64,000 nt of DNA from Nematopogon swammerdamellus. Its lineage: Eukaryota; Arthropoda; Insecta; Lepidoptera; Adelidae. The translations under genes and the position numbers were made by a program. The notes under the pieces are model-generated. The model ran no database searches. It saw only the letters and a list, made by a program, of their open reading frames with translations, and was not told the origin of the DNA. Positions within the stretch are counted from its first letter, which is position 1; the number at the start of each line of letters is the position of its first letter. Location: contig OX336354.1 of assembly GCA_946902875.1 (NCBI GenBank), positions 7,971,247-8,035,246 on the forward strand, given 5' to 3'. Of the stretch, positions 42,671 through 53,483 are shown one piece after another.

Positions 42671-44235
42671 AAAGAAAAGATTTTACATTAAATTCGTGAT
42701 TTATATGGAAGCACATTTTTTTATTCAGGCTGAATTCAGAAAATGTACCGTACAATTTATCGCTCCACTGAAATTAATATCTACTGTCCGTTCTGATCCC
42801 ACGAGTCTACTCCAAAATTAATGTAGTCTCTTCTGCAATACCTTGTTTATAGTCCAGTTTGTAAATTTATAGAACTAAGCTTGAATTTTCCTCCATGTAT
42901 GACTATCAGGAAGGTTTCCAGAAAGTGTTCCATGCAACATTTATTTATATATTGTTTTATTCAATTGTTCACTCCGGGTTTTGAAATCGAGACATCTGGC
43001 ATATGGCTGGAACGTTAATATTACGCTACAAGTCACTACTCGAATAGACGCGCATAGAAAATGGAGAAATACATAAACTGTAATTCTCGGAATATTGCAA
43101 GTGATGTCGCTGACACGATATGGCTGTCGATGTAGGTAATTGAATTAATGTTTATAGCGTTTTGATTGATATTGTCTAACTTAAAAAAGCCGACATCGCT
43201 ATCGAACTATTCGATTATGTCGAGTGTTAAGACTCAGCAGTACCAAACAAATCGTTTATATCGTTTAAATCGTTGATCCCGGTTACGCTGTCAGTTTGAT
43301 TTGACTCGGGTTTGTTTTAATTATTGTTGCGATATTCGTACCAAGCACCAGCTACTTAGTTCTAATATTTTCGTCGTTTTTAAATCTTTAACGTGGACGA
43401 AAATTAAGTTTTAATATTAAACTGAATTTAACCATCCTAGGTAGGTTGACTTATGAGAGGTTGTTCTATGAGAGCCTTTAACTCATCAACAAAATTACAT
43501 AACACCATGTAACATGCCAGGTCACCGAATGACTTCGCAAAATATGCGCACGCTCCCTCACTCGCTACACTTACGCCAAGGCCCACGAGGTCAACCCTCA
43601 AATCACGTAGGGGTCTGGCCGGCCAGGCTGGTTAATTGAATACCCCGGCGATAACCTCGTCAACGTGCACACAACACTACAACAGCCGGATCCAATTATC
43701 AACAAAGGGTATCGACTATGAGGGACCCTTGCCGAGGAATATTGGATTAGTCCCGTAGACGTCTCAGGGTTAAAAGCGGGTTAAGTTTTCTTTGATCCAG
43801 TGTGACCCAGTTAACGATATTGATAAGGCCGAGCCATCGCTAATTGACAGCTAAAAGATTTATTTTATTTCAAATACTCTCGCTTCAGAACCCGAGACAG
43901 GCACTAATTCATTTAGATTCGAGCGGAGCCTAGGCTTGAATCTCTTATTCAAAGACTTGCGTTTGATACCCGGTGGACTAGCGCACTGTTTTTGTAAATA
44001 TTACATAAAGAAATTATTTTGATGTGACGCGTCCACCTAGTGACTCGGTCCTAGTCGAGCTCATAGGTTTGCGGTAGCATTGCTCGACTGACAGAATATG
44101 CTGCAATTTTTTTAGCGAGTTTAACGTGAATAAAGTTTGACCCTTCTAAACGAAGTTAGATACTTTTACTGATTAAATTGCTACTTATTTAATGCAGTTT
44201 ACTGTTTATAATGCAGTAAACCTATTGTTCTTCTT
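42671..44235. other. Unassigned stretch
   Basis: No conserved frame. 43500-43900 is more GC-balanced but matches nothing recognised. Confidence 0.4.
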
Positions 44236-44420
44236 CCACCGAGTCATGCAGCAGGTGGGTCTTCGTGCCTTACTTGCTGCTTGATCGATTGAATCTTGTT
44301 CGAATACTTTGCGAAACGCGGTGGTCGGTGTTGTGCCGTAATTTACCAGAGGTCTGGCAGCACAGCACCGATTACTCTGCTTACCCCGATTGTCGGGATT
44401 CAGCGTGTGTGATATGTATG
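44236..44420 (+). repeat. Repeat family C, 3' two-thirds
   Basis: TTCCACCGAGTCATGCAGCA, GTGGTCGGTGTTGTGCCGTA, TACCCCGATTGTCGGGATTC. Confidence 0.85.
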
Positions 44421-44817
44421 TAAGAAAATGCCATTTCTAGCTATATATTTCCATGGTTGGTTAATATATTAATCGTGATTAGCATATCATAACCAAATTC
44501 ACGTTTGATACATGTATCCGTTTGTTTGTAATGCCATCAATTTGAGTATTATGTTGGTTTAATTGATTGCTCGACGTGCCCTTTGGCTTGTACAACCATC
44601 TGGTATTGGTAAGTGCCTAATTGTATTGACACAGCTTGACTGACATCGGAGCCGTGCCTATTGCGGAATAAATGGACTACCTTAAATTTTGAATATTTGT
44701 AATTGACGTTTTTTTTATTATACCTTAAAAATCTTTATTTTCATTACTAGCAGATAGTGTCGAAATATTTTTAAGGTTTTTCCTGCAGGCGAAGAAAGTA
44801 CCAATTTAAAATTTACA
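44421..44817. other. AT-rich stretch, nothing recognised
   Basis: No feature seen. Confidence 0.4.
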
Positions 44818-44915
44818 TACATACATAGCGTCACGCCTGTTTCCCGGTGGGGTAGGCAGAGACAACGGATCTCCACGTGCCACGATCCTAACACATCTCT
44901 GCCGCCTCTTCCTTT
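44818..44915 (-). repeat. Repeat family J
   Basis: TAGCGTCACGCCTGTTTCCC, GGTGGGGTAGGCAGAGACAA, CACGTGCCACGATCCTAACA. Confidence 0.7.
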
Positions 44916-45028
44916 AAAATTTAATTTTTTTTTCTTGTCTTTAATATGAACATCTAAAGTATCTAAGGAAACTGCATGAAACATATTTACATGCAAAACA
45001 AATTTACACCATTTTCAGCATTGTCAGC

Positions 45029-45425
45029 CGCGGATGTCCGAGTGGTCTGGGCGTCGGCTTCTCGTGCCAGAGGTCCGAGGTTCGAATCCGGTCGGCGTGT
45101 ACCAATGAGGTTTTTTCTGGCGTAGAAAATTACGTGCATACCTACCTGCTGCTTCGCCGTTCAGAGACGGTGTAAAACTGCACGTCCCTTCCCTTGCCTT
45201 ACTAGGTGGTAGGCTCAAATTGTAACTGATTGGATTGGTACCACCGTACTGGATGTACATAAGATGACCGCATAGAAGCCTCGATTGTATTCTCCTCGAG
45301 TCCAGTATAGCCAGCAATCCAAAGGGATGTCTACGGTATGGCACCTACCTTCTCGGATGTGATATTGGCTGGTCGCAGCTTTGGCCTCTCCGTCTCAGGC
45401 ACCCATACCGGATTACATAAAAAAA
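45029..45425 (+). repeat. SINE family A, full length
   Basis: GCCGCGGATGTCCGAGTGGT head, CGAGGTTCGAATCCGGTCGG, body, tail CCATACCGGATTACATAAAA. Confidence 0.9.
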
Positions 45426-45439
45426 CATATATCCGCAAG

Positions 45440-45580
45440 CGGGTCCTTCAAGAGGGGCGTGAATGGGTACCTGTCAGGCCGGCATGGCATTCGCAACCCC
45501 CGCATACGACCGAATGTCCATGGGCGTCGTTAGACACCTCATGGGTGGCTCGGCGCCATATGTCGCGATGTCAATTAAAA
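45440..45580 (+). repeat. LINE ORF C-terminus fragment
   Basis: The frame reads SFKRGVNGYLSGRHGIRNPR then PNVHGRR*. It is the same ending as 52190-52370 and, in reverse, 57840-58000, giving three copies of one CR1/Jockey-type 3' end. Confidence 0.65.
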
Positions 45581-46225
45581 AAATTACAATCCCCTTTATC
45601 TACTTATGGGCGTCGGGGGACCGCTAATTAAAAAAATATAAAACTCAGAGCTGTTTCAAATAGTTCAATCATTTATTGTTTTTCACTAGAAGTGCGTTTA
45701 CATTTTTCGTCATTCTTTTGAAATACATACAATACGATTTTAGCTAGTAGGTACCTATAATTATAAATATCTAATTTAATACAGCGTGACAGTAAAAACG
45801 TCTTAAAACAACACATTAACAAGCACAATTCTCTACGTAAATATTTATATATAGATTAAATTGTTTCGAAATACAATTTTAACACTTAAGAAGGCCGTGC
45901 TGTTAGGCTTGAACCTACCTTTTCTATTTTATATAAATTTATGTATACAATACAAATATTTACTCGCGAAAGATCAAATGATAAATTTACATGTGATTAA
46001 GAAACATTTACAATGAATTTAAAATTACTGTTAAATGGAAAATTTATAACTTAATGACAGTACAAAAATATCAACATCAGTTTGTAGTGCATACAAGAAA
46101 CCTATGGTTTTAAAGTTTTCTATTATTGAATACAATTTCGTTCTAGACGCTTACTGTACTATTTATATTTTTTTCCTACATATAAGAGTACTCAAGCATA
46201 GGGATTAATCCTTAGTATTATTTAA
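45581..46225. other. AT-rich stretch, nothing recognised
   Basis: No gene or family copy found. Confidence 0.4.
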
Positions 46226-46361
46226 AACATACATACATACCGCACGCTGAATCCCGACAATTGGGGTAAGCCGAGTAATCGATGTTTAGCTGCAAGTACT
46301 CTTGTTAATTACAGCACAACACCGACCACCACGTTTAACAATGTATTAGGACAAGATAACT

Positions 46362-46867
46362 GTAGACATCAGGTGACAAAGGTGCTTTGTAACAAAAACA
46401 AAAAGCTGAGAAAAGTGGGGTCAAAGTTTTTTAAATTTTTAAATTTTTTTTTTTCTTTTGAATTGGTTTTTTTTTCTATTCCTGATAACTAACTGACTTA
46501 AGTTTACTTTGCATATACATGAAAAGCGTACAAAACCATGCATTATGTTTTTTTTTTGCTTTGTGGATGAAGGTGTTTTGTACCACATAGCTCCTTCATC
46601 ATGAACAAAAAATTCAATTTATGAGATGATCTTTGGAGATGATCAAACTGGATTAAGGTGTTATATGACCATGACTCCTTCTTCCACGGAAAAACCTACA
46701 ATTTCGTGTGCATAACACCTTCACCACTTGAATAACTCCTATTTCCGTCGTGATTTCGGATTTTCTGTCAGTGCCACTTGATTACTCGGCACATAACACC
46801 TTCATTTACGGAAAGAAATGCATTTCGAAAAAAATATTACATAGTACCTTCGTCCACTCACGTCTTC
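46362..46867. mobile_element. TIR element (506 bp) with 4-bp AACT duplication
   Basis: The terminus GTAGACATCAGGTGACAAAG G is imperfectly mirrored by C CTTCGTCCACTCACGTCTTC. AACT is present on both sides (46358-46361 and 46868-46871) and once in intact family C. AAGGTG-TT-T or its complement (CATAACACCTTC) recurs about six times inside in both orientations. A 4-bp duplication occurs in Sola-type elements, which makes that one possibility. Confidence 0.75.
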
Positions 46868-46902
46868 AACTATCAAGCAGCAAGTACAGTTCTCTCAATA
46901 AT

Positions 46903-47065
46903 TTAATGCCGCTCGATCTATCTGAACCGTCAACGAATTTTAGGTAATTATTCTTAGAACATAGGGTAGACTTTAATGTCGCTCGCATCTTGGGTTCGCG
47001 CATGTGCAGTGAAGCAATTATCTACCCTATTCGTTGACTGCGCAGGTAGGTCGAGCAGCATTTAA
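46903..47065. mobile_element. TTAA-bounded palindromic MITE
   Basis: TTAATGCCGCTCGATCTATC at the left is mirrored at the right by GTAGGTCGAGCAGCATTTAA. The inverted match extends to CGTCAACGAAT (left) and ATTCGTTGAC (right), giving termini of about 40 bp. TTAA at both ends is the piggyBac-type target. Weaker similarity continues a few bases beyond the TTAA. Confidence 0.7.
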
Positions 47066-47394
47066 GTTTTGAGGAAAGACCCACATAAGTGGACGCATAA
47101 GCATGAATCGGTGGAAGGACCGTGCCAAGGTGGCTAGCCTGTCGCCCTTTAGCACGGCATCTTGTCATTATTAGCATTATTATTCTAATAGTTATTATTT
47201 AAAAGTGACTAGAAAAAATATTCTAATGCATCTAAGTCTACACGCTATCTGCCTAAAACTAATCTTTTGTTGTCAGTCGTACTGTCAGTAGTTAGAATAC
47301 AGAGTATTGCAGTTTATTTTTTTTAAACTAAATATGGAATGCACCTTACATTATTAGAATTGTTTATATTTATGTTATTTATCGTATATTACAT

Positions 47395-47600
47395 ATTGGC
47401 AGTGGGCTGGTCGCGTTGCCGAACAGACGACGACCGTTGGAGTAACCGTGTCCTATGGCGGCCGAGGACAGATAAATGCAGTTGCGGGAAGACCACCCGT
47501 ACCAAACAAGACCATCCGTACCGCTGAAGGCCGGGAGGACTGGAGGAAAATTGGAGAGGCGTATGCCCAGCAGTGGACGCATACACGCTGACTGACTGAT
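47395..47600 (+). pseudogene. RTE-like LINE 3' end, decayed
   Basis: ACGACGACCGTTGGAGTAAC, GGAGGACTGGAGGAAAATTG and GAGGCGTATGCCCAGCAGTG match 26318-26592 with deletions that break the frame. Confidence 0.75.
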
Positions 47601-49030
47601 ATGTTAAAAACTCAATAAATTTTCATGTAATGAAAGCTTAGAAAAAAAAAGAATTTTGTGATTAAAATAAAGAATACATTTAGATTTTAAAATCAAGAAG
47701 ACAGTTAATCATTTTAGAAGCAAGTTATAATTTTTTTTTGGATGTGAAATAGTTATGGTACCTATATTACAAGCATATGCACATTAAGACGAAACTATAA
47801 AGACATACTCCCCTAATCTACTTTAGAACGTTCGCTTCTTGTTTATAAAGTCCTTATTTCAAGGAGATCGTTAATACATGTTATCCAAAGATTTAAATCG
47901 ATAGATAGAGCATAGTTAACATGGCGCACTACAGACAATTTCACCAATGGAAGGGCCGCATGCGGCTACTTCGCATCAGTCACAGCGCCACGCGCGTGTT
48001 GAGAGGTCGTTTCAGGGACGTCAGCGTTTTGTTAACATGAGGCAGTTTTTGATGCGATTCTTGATGACTACTGTACATGAAGTTAAACACACCGTTATGT
48101 CTTATGGGCGACGAACTCTTGAGGTCTTTGCTCTATCTATTTTAAATCTTTGATGTTACCTATATTACAGAAAATAGTAGAGATCAAAATTTAAGTTGAA
48201 CCTATGACTATGTGTACGTATTAAACATAATTACTATGATGTAACATTGTATACATTGTAAGCTCTATTAATAAACGTATTTTTTTTTTCTAAAATTGCA
48301 ACGAACATAATTGGACAAAAATACCAATCCATGAGATCAATGTATTCATTAAAATAAAAACAATGTCTACAAAAATATTACATACTTCTAAAATGCCTAC
48401 AACGCTATAATTTATTGAAATAGAAATGTTTATTCGATCTACAGTATTCGCGACATTGTTGGAATATTATCCTTATTTAGAAATATGTATATCATAGTAT
48501 GCTTTGAAGCATGCTTCTTTATTCTACATAAGTCGTAATTATCCCAGGTTCATTAATGTACAATGTTCTTACTTCATTTACTAGAAATTATTCTAAAAGT
48601 TATTTCTAAATTATTCCATTTTTATGCAAGTTTTTATCTATATTTATAGTAGAAGAAAGTATGCGGTGATGTTATTCTTGGTCGTTTTGGAGACCAGTTT
48701 GATTTCTAGAAAACATTCTATTGCCGTTTATGTACAGGTGAGAATGAAAAAAATATTTAATTTCAACAACATATTGTGAAGTGTGTTGAAGCTTTCTTTT
48801 CTAGTCGCTACTTACCTCTGTGATACATTATTATGCCATTTTACTACATTTTATTTCTACAGATTTACCTCTTCCATCCGATTACACAATATCTTATTGT
48901 ACAAAAAGTCAAATAATCTTACCACCGCTGCGCTGGTCGCATTCGTTAAAGCCCAATTTCTAATTTTCACTGCAGCATCGGAAACATTCGGAATATAAAA
49001 GTTATATCTAATACGATCTGCGCATTTATC
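47601..49030. other. Unassigned AT-rich stretch downstream of the cyclase gene
   Basis: 47940-48153 is locally GC-richer (GCGCCACGCGCGTGTTGAGA) with a 68-codon frame and an AATAAA downstream (about 48271). It shows no recognisable domain. The rest shows no gene. Confidence 0.35.
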
Positions 49031-49036
49031 TTTATT
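49031..49036 (-). terminator. Candidate poly(A) signal of the cyclase alpha gene
   Basis: AATAAA on the minus strand (TTTATT here), about 140 bp after the stop codon. A second AATAAA is at about 49048-49053. Choice between them is inference. Confidence 0.4.
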
Positions 49037-49173
49037 AACGCATTCATTTATTTATAAAATATTAATTTCTTAGTAATATTAGGCACCTATTTACACAGAG
49101 ATTATGTGTTACCAAGAACATAGACAATGCATAAGAATATTGTTTGGAAACGCGCCGTAAGTTACATTTCAGG

Positions 49174-49251
49174 TTATGTAGGCTCGTCGTCTGTTACCGA
49201 TTTTGATTGTCCAATTCCGAAATCCTTGAGGGCGTCCTGAATGTGTTGTAC
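49174..49251 (-). CDS. Gycalpha99B: Soluble guanylate cyclase alpha subunit, terminal exon
   Basis: After a TTCCTACAG acceptor the exon opens in phase 0 and encodes VQHIQDALKDFGIGQSKSVT followed by DDEPT and TAA: 25 residues plus stop. This follows on from the ...SEEASQ end of the exon at 50418-50559, across an intron of about 1.17 kb. Guanylate cyclase alpha subunits end in a short, poorly conserved tail after the TCYFL strand, and the length is typical. The intron just upstream carries a MITE with a family D repeat nested in it, starting about 50 bp before the acceptor. This exon was too short to stand out as a reading frame and was found by splice logic. Confidence 0.85.
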   Translation of the reverse strand, partial: VQHIQDALKDFGIGQSKSVTDDEPT

Positions 49252-49302
49252 CTGTAGGAATAAAAAAAAAAATCTAGTAAACTGTGGACGTAAGCGTGAT
49301 GC

Positions 49303-49786
49303 TGAGGCTCGATTGTGACTTTTTAGGGTTCCGTATCCGGTACGGGACCCTATTACTAAGCCTACGCCGTCTGTCTGTCTGTCCGTGATAAAAATAAGAA
49401 AAAAAAATAAGTAAAAAATTCACGGAGGTTCCCATAGAAGAAACCAAAAAAGTGTATGCGCGCGCGTCATCTACCGAATAGAGCGTGAAGCATTTTAACT
49501 AATCATGACATTTAACTATTATGAAGCACTTCATAACACGCCATCTAGATGGCGTGAGTAGCGCTAGCCATGAAATGGCGATACGGAACCCTCGGTGCGC
49601 GAGTTCGACTCGCACTTGGCCGCTTTTTTACATTTCTTTGCGTACAAGTAACATGTTGAAGTAAATATTTCTATGGCAATTTAAGTACCAAGTGGCTCGC
49701 TAGAGGCGGTGCATGTTTTCTCATACAAATATTTACGTATTTGTACGCAACGAAATGACTAGAAAAAATTTCACAATCGAGCCTCT
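49303..49786. mobile_element. TIR MITE hosting a nested family D repeat
   Basis: TGAGGCTCGATTGTGACTTTT at the left is mirrored by AATTTCACAATCGAGCCTCT at the right. Between them lie a family D copy and the MITE's own remainder (49630-49786). It sits in the last intron of the cyclase gene. Confidence 0.7.
49320..49629 (+). repeat. Repeat family D, nested, near full length
   Basis: TTTTTAGGGTTCCGTATCCG to GTTCGACTCGCACTTGGCCG, with CTTTTTTA-like strings on both sides that may be a target duplication. Confidence 0.85.
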
Positions 49787-49898
49787 GACTGCATAACTAA
49801 AAAAACGTGTAGCAAACCAATATTATTTCGCAAACTTAAAGTTTTAAAAGATTATGTCGATTGTATGGGGATATAGTATAGGGCTCGGCCCACTACTT

Positions 49899-50303
49899 TT
49901 TTTTTATGGAAACTAACACGGTTGGCTACATCACCTACAACATCCGTGATGTCAGCCCATAACACCTTGGTGAACTAGGTGCCATGTCAGTGCTTCCCTT
50001 TGGTCGTGCCGGCTACACTGAACTGGACGGAAAACACGAACTATTTACTTAGCCGTCTCAACCGACCTTTCATTCAGTGCGTTGGTAACAACCCGGGCGG
50101 TTTAAACCCTAGCACCTAGTCAGGTAAGAAAGGAAGGGTTCAGATTCCACGTAAAACTGTAGGTAGTTTTTCGTGGAATCCGAACCACGGTAAGCCTCCA
50201 ACGGTAGAGCGGTCACACATCCAAGTACTGACCGCGCCCAGGTGTGCTTATGATCACGAACGACAGTCGACCGACCGCAACACTCAGCTACCGAGGCTGA
50301 CTT
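49899..50303 (-). repeat. SINE family B, full length
   Basis: Complete reverse copy (TTTTTTATGGAAACTAACAC to GCTACCGAGGCTGACTTG) with a small internal duplication (CCGTGGTTCGGATTCC ACGTAAAACTGTAGG, seen in both orientations at 50135-50185). It lies in the last cyclase intron. Confidence 0.9.
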
Positions 50304-50417
50304 GATCCATTAATGACATTTTCAGAGTATTTTTAAAACTTATTAAAATGTAATATCTTGTAGCATTATGTTCGTTTCGTCTGCCAATATTTTTTTACAA
50401 TTTGGTCCTCCTCTCAC

Positions 50418-50559
50418 CTGGCTGGCTTCTTCGCTGGTGCCGGGATGTTTGTACTGGGTCAGGAAGTAGCAGGTGCCGGGAATGTCCTTGGGGAACGAAC
50501 TGGGCAGGCAGGATCGGTCGCGCGACTCCATGTGGAAGCCGGGAAACTTTATTAACCAC
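50418..50559 (-). CDS. Gycalpha99B: Soluble guanylate cyclase alpha subunit, penultimate exon
   Basis: Bounded by a CCCCAG acceptor and a CAG|GTGAGA donor. The first base completes the Glu codon split with the previous exon, then 47 codons encode WLIKFPGFHMESRDRSCLPS, SFPKDIPGTCYFLTQYKHPG, TSEEASQ. The T-C-Y-F-L strand and the preceding F...R....LP..FP pattern are the conserved end of the class III nucleotide cyclase domain in sGC alpha. In Drosophila Gycalpha99B the equivalent segment also follows NVSPTT and leads into a short tail. The subunit pairs with sGC beta to make cGMP from GTP when nitric oxide binds the beta heme. The upstream intron is 9.37 kb and repeat-filled. Confidence 0.92.
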
Positions 50560-50670
50560 CTGGGGAACACAATTTATTTATCATTGTCATGATTACAGCT
50601 TGCTTTATTATTTGAGATCCGATTGGCTAAAAAATTCAGACACAGCTTATTCCAAATCAGGCTGATAGTT

Positions 50671-50840
50671 AGTAGTACTGGATGTAAGATGCATAGATTC
50701 TAGTCCAGTATAGCCAGCAATCCAACGGAAACTCTCCGGTATGGCACCTACCTTCTCGGAGGTGATACATACTAGCTGGTCGGAGCATGTCTCTCTGACT
50801 CAGTCATCCGGAATCCATACCGGATTCCATGAACAAAAGT
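50671..50840 (+). repeat. SINE family A, 3' half
   Basis: ACTGGATGTAAGATGCATAG, CAGTATAGCCAGCAATCCAA, GGAATCCATACCGGATTCCA; no poly-A tail left. It is the first repeat inside the 9.37-kb intron. Confidence 0.75.
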
Positions 50841-51014
50841 TCGATTCTGCACTGGGCAAAATGTGTATTTAAATTCTGTATTAACTTAAGAATAATAGGA
50901 AATATTAATTTATTATGTGGATATAAGAAGCATTAAGATAATATTTTTTTTTTATAATAAATTACTACAATAGATTTTTCTCTATATATTAAATTTTTTA
51001 TAAACCGAATCCAC

Positions 51015-51405
51015 TAGACTGAAGACGAGACGGAAGATCACTTTCTTTCGGCATTTTTCGGTTTTTTACCCCCCCCCCCCCCCCCCCCCCTAAACCTTAC
51101 CCGATTTTTACTATTATTTTTTTGTTGTAATAAGGATAGTTGAATCTACATTCCTTTATTTTTTTTAATATCTAAAGCGATGACTCAATAAAGCTTAATT
51201 AACATAATGACATAAAAAAATTATTTTTTTTCGATCGAAATAAAAATGTTTAGCTCCGGTGTTGTATGTATATTTCATATAAACTAAAAAATGACAGGAA
51301 CGTACATTGGACTGTCTTTAAGACAACAAAATAAAAAAAAATCGGATAATATTTAGGGGCTAGAAAACATAAATGCCGAAAGACGATTTTGTATAGAGAA
51401 AGTAC
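51015..51405. mobile_element. Second copy of the 15877 foldback MITE
   Basis: GACGAGACGGAAGATCACTT, CTAAACCTTACCCGATTTTT on the left; ATCGGATAATATTTAGGGGC and GCCGAAAGACGATTTTGTAT on the right. The C run of the arm has expanded to a homopolymer. Confidence 0.75.
51069..51090. repeat. Poly-C homopolymer (about 22 C)
   Basis: Sits where the sister MITE at 15877 has only CCCCCC, so it is a local expansion or a sequencing artefact. Confidence 0.9.
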
Positions 51406-52189
51406 TACTATGTTTTCGTATTTGTGTGTGCGTGAGAGTGTTGTGTGTGAGTGTTGTGTGTTGTGTGGTATGTGTGTGATTGTGTCTAGCATTATTCACA
51501 ATAAATTATTTTTATTTACAAAATATTTGTTTTAAATGCATTTGTATATATTAATATTATTAATAAAATGTACACAGGTAGGTAATTCAAATATTTCGAC
51601 TTTTATGTCGTCTTCAGTGAAAAAAATATACAATATAATTATATGGTGTTAAAATTACAGGAACGCAGATTGGACTGTCCTTTAAGACAATGAAAAAAAT
51701 CGGATAAGGTTTAGGGGCATATCTAATTTAATAATGTAAATAATTATAACGTTACTTGTACAGTACGTAAACTGTGTGAATATAAGACATTACCTATGTA
51801 TTTTATTAATAATATTAGCATTATTCACATGATGCTCTAGCTAATTAATCGATACAAAGAATCCCAGTGCTTCATTGCAGAAACATATGATTATTAATTT
51901 TACTACTAATATAATAAATTTACCTCTTTAAAATTCATAATATAATGTAGAAATATTTGCTCCTAGGATTATAACTATATTCCTTTCCAGTACCTTGCTG
52001 CCTTGTCCCGATTAGAGCTAATTAAGCCATATTATCATCACACACACGTCGTGTCGGGCGTTTATCTAATTTAATAATGTAAATAATTATTCTACCGTTA
52101 CTTTACTTCACGTTACGTCACGTTTAATAATGTAAATAAGCATTAATGTAACAGTACGTAAACTGTGTAAATAAATAAGACATTATGTA
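51406..52189. other. AT-rich intronic stretch
   Basis: Contains a GT-rich run (GTGTGTGAGTGTTGTGTGTT, 51422-51482), a fragment of the foldback MITE (51655-51720) and TTTAATAATGTAAATAATTA, which recurs three times (51725, 52069, 52121) with AACAGTACGTAAACTGTGTAA at two of them. The latter is an old segmental duplication of about 370-400 bp. Confidence 0.5.
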
Positions 52190-52370
52190 TTTTATTCACG
52201 GAACCGGGAAAATGTGGAACGCACTCCCTGCCCATCTATTTCCTCCCAAGTACAGCCTGGGGTTTTTCAAAAGGGGCGTGAAAAGGCTCCTGTCAGGCCG
52301 GCAGGGCATTCGCAATCCGCGTGCATTACAGAATGTCCATAGGCATCGTTAGACACCTACTTTTACGTGA
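52190..52370 (+). repeat. LINE ORF C-terminus fragment
   Basis: The frame reads GKMWNALPAHLFPPKYSLGF then FKRGVKRLLSGRQGIRNPR and stops after HRHR. The W-N-x-L-P...LFP...FK-R pattern places it with Jockey/CR1-type LINEs. Confidence 0.7.
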
Positions 52371-52576
52371 AACTATGTTAAAGTCGCGCTATCCATAAAA
52401 AAATTATTAAGAAATGTGTATCGAGCATTGATTTTATAGGGGGAGTAAAATCAATGGTATCGAGGCACAACAAATAGAGACGCCGCCAAGCCGTTCGTAT
52501 TATACCGCCATTCCCAAGAAAATCATCGTCAAATAAATACCTATAACTTTTTGAAAAGAGACTTGTTCATTATATA

Positions 52577-53014
52577 CAGGGTGTTGTAACGGCCAGTACA
52601 TTAAATTTGGGAAATGATTATTGGGATCAATAGTAACAAAAAAGTCACATAACTTTTTTTTAATTCCCTTTAAATAAAAAGTTACAGTTTTCTTACAAAC
52701 TAATTGATTAATTTAGTGTAAAAAAAGGATCTAATGTTCCGCACTAACGTGGGAATGAAGGGCGCGCAGTGAGTGAGAGAGCAAGGACGAGTGCACGGAG
52801 CGAGGAGAGGAGATGCGTGGCGGCGGCGCGGCGTGAGTTTTTCGACCTCGACCGTTCCCGCGCCAGCAACGTCAAATGACACTATACGAAAACATACATT
52901 TCAAAAATGTATATCTCGAAAACTAGACACTTTAGAGATTATTTACTTTTTTGTCTCGGAAAAACATGAGGATTGCGCTGGCGAAATTAGTGTACTGGCC
53001 GTTACAACACTCTG
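52577..53014. mobile_element. TA-flanked TIR MITE, CAGGGTG end
   Basis: TA|CAGGGTGTTGTAACGGCCAG, TACA is mirrored by TGTACTGGCCGTTACAACAC, TCTG|TA. The 438-bp interior has a GC-rich core (52758-52880, GGCGGCGGCGCGGCG) unlike the AT-rich ends. No transposase. Confidence 0.85.
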
Positions 53015-53041
53015 TAGATACAAAGACGAAAATGAAGAGAA

Positions 53042-53122
53042 AAAATACGTCCCAACCAGGATTCGAACCTTGAACTCCGACTTGAGCCGCCAACGCTTTA
53101 CCATTTCGCCATCGGGTCGATG
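53042..53122 (-). repeat. tRNA-like sequence
   Basis: The minus strand reads GACCCGATGGCGAAATGGTA, AAGCGTTGGCGGCTCAAG, GGTTCGAATCCTGGTTGGGA. It shares the GCGTTGGCGGCTCA anticodon-arm region with 5259-5332. The arm does not form a normal seven-base loop. Confidence 0.6.
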
Positions 53123-53254
53123 ACGTTTTCTTTCTAAGATTTCTTCTTCTTCTTTCGAGATTACATTCAATATAGAATCGTGCATGATGGATGACAGAAC
53201 GCAGGAGATCGCGTCATACCTACTATAGAAGATGCAACTATTCATAAATTTAGA

Positions 53255-53315
53255 GAGAAAATGTCGGCTCAAGCCGGAGTTCCAGGTTCGAATCGTGGTC
53301 GCGACGTATTTTTAA
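53255..53315 (+). repeat. tRNA-like fragment
   Basis: TCGGCTCAAGCCGGAGTTCC, AGGTTCGAATCGTGGTCGCG then TATTTTT. It is the 3' half of the same tRNA-like family, inverted relative to 53042-53122. Confidence 0.6.
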
Positions 53316-53483
53316 ACGGTTTTATTTAGCTTGACTCCGTATATTTGTTTGTTTGTTTGTTACTATCTTTGTTTCAAATCTTGCGACAACTTTTTCAACT
53401 ACTTCTACTGAACCGATTTTTATGAAACTTTGCACACACATTGAGTTCTCGTGACAATACAATATTATGATAATTTCAACTTG

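Larger units (their letters stand above)
46226..47175 (-). repeat. Repeat family C, interrupted by two DNA elements
   Basis: Family C pieces at about 46226-46361, 46868-46886 and 47078-47175 join in order when the two intervening MITEs are disregarded. The junction AGATAACT/ATCAAGCAG is restored across the first insert. Confidence 0.75.
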
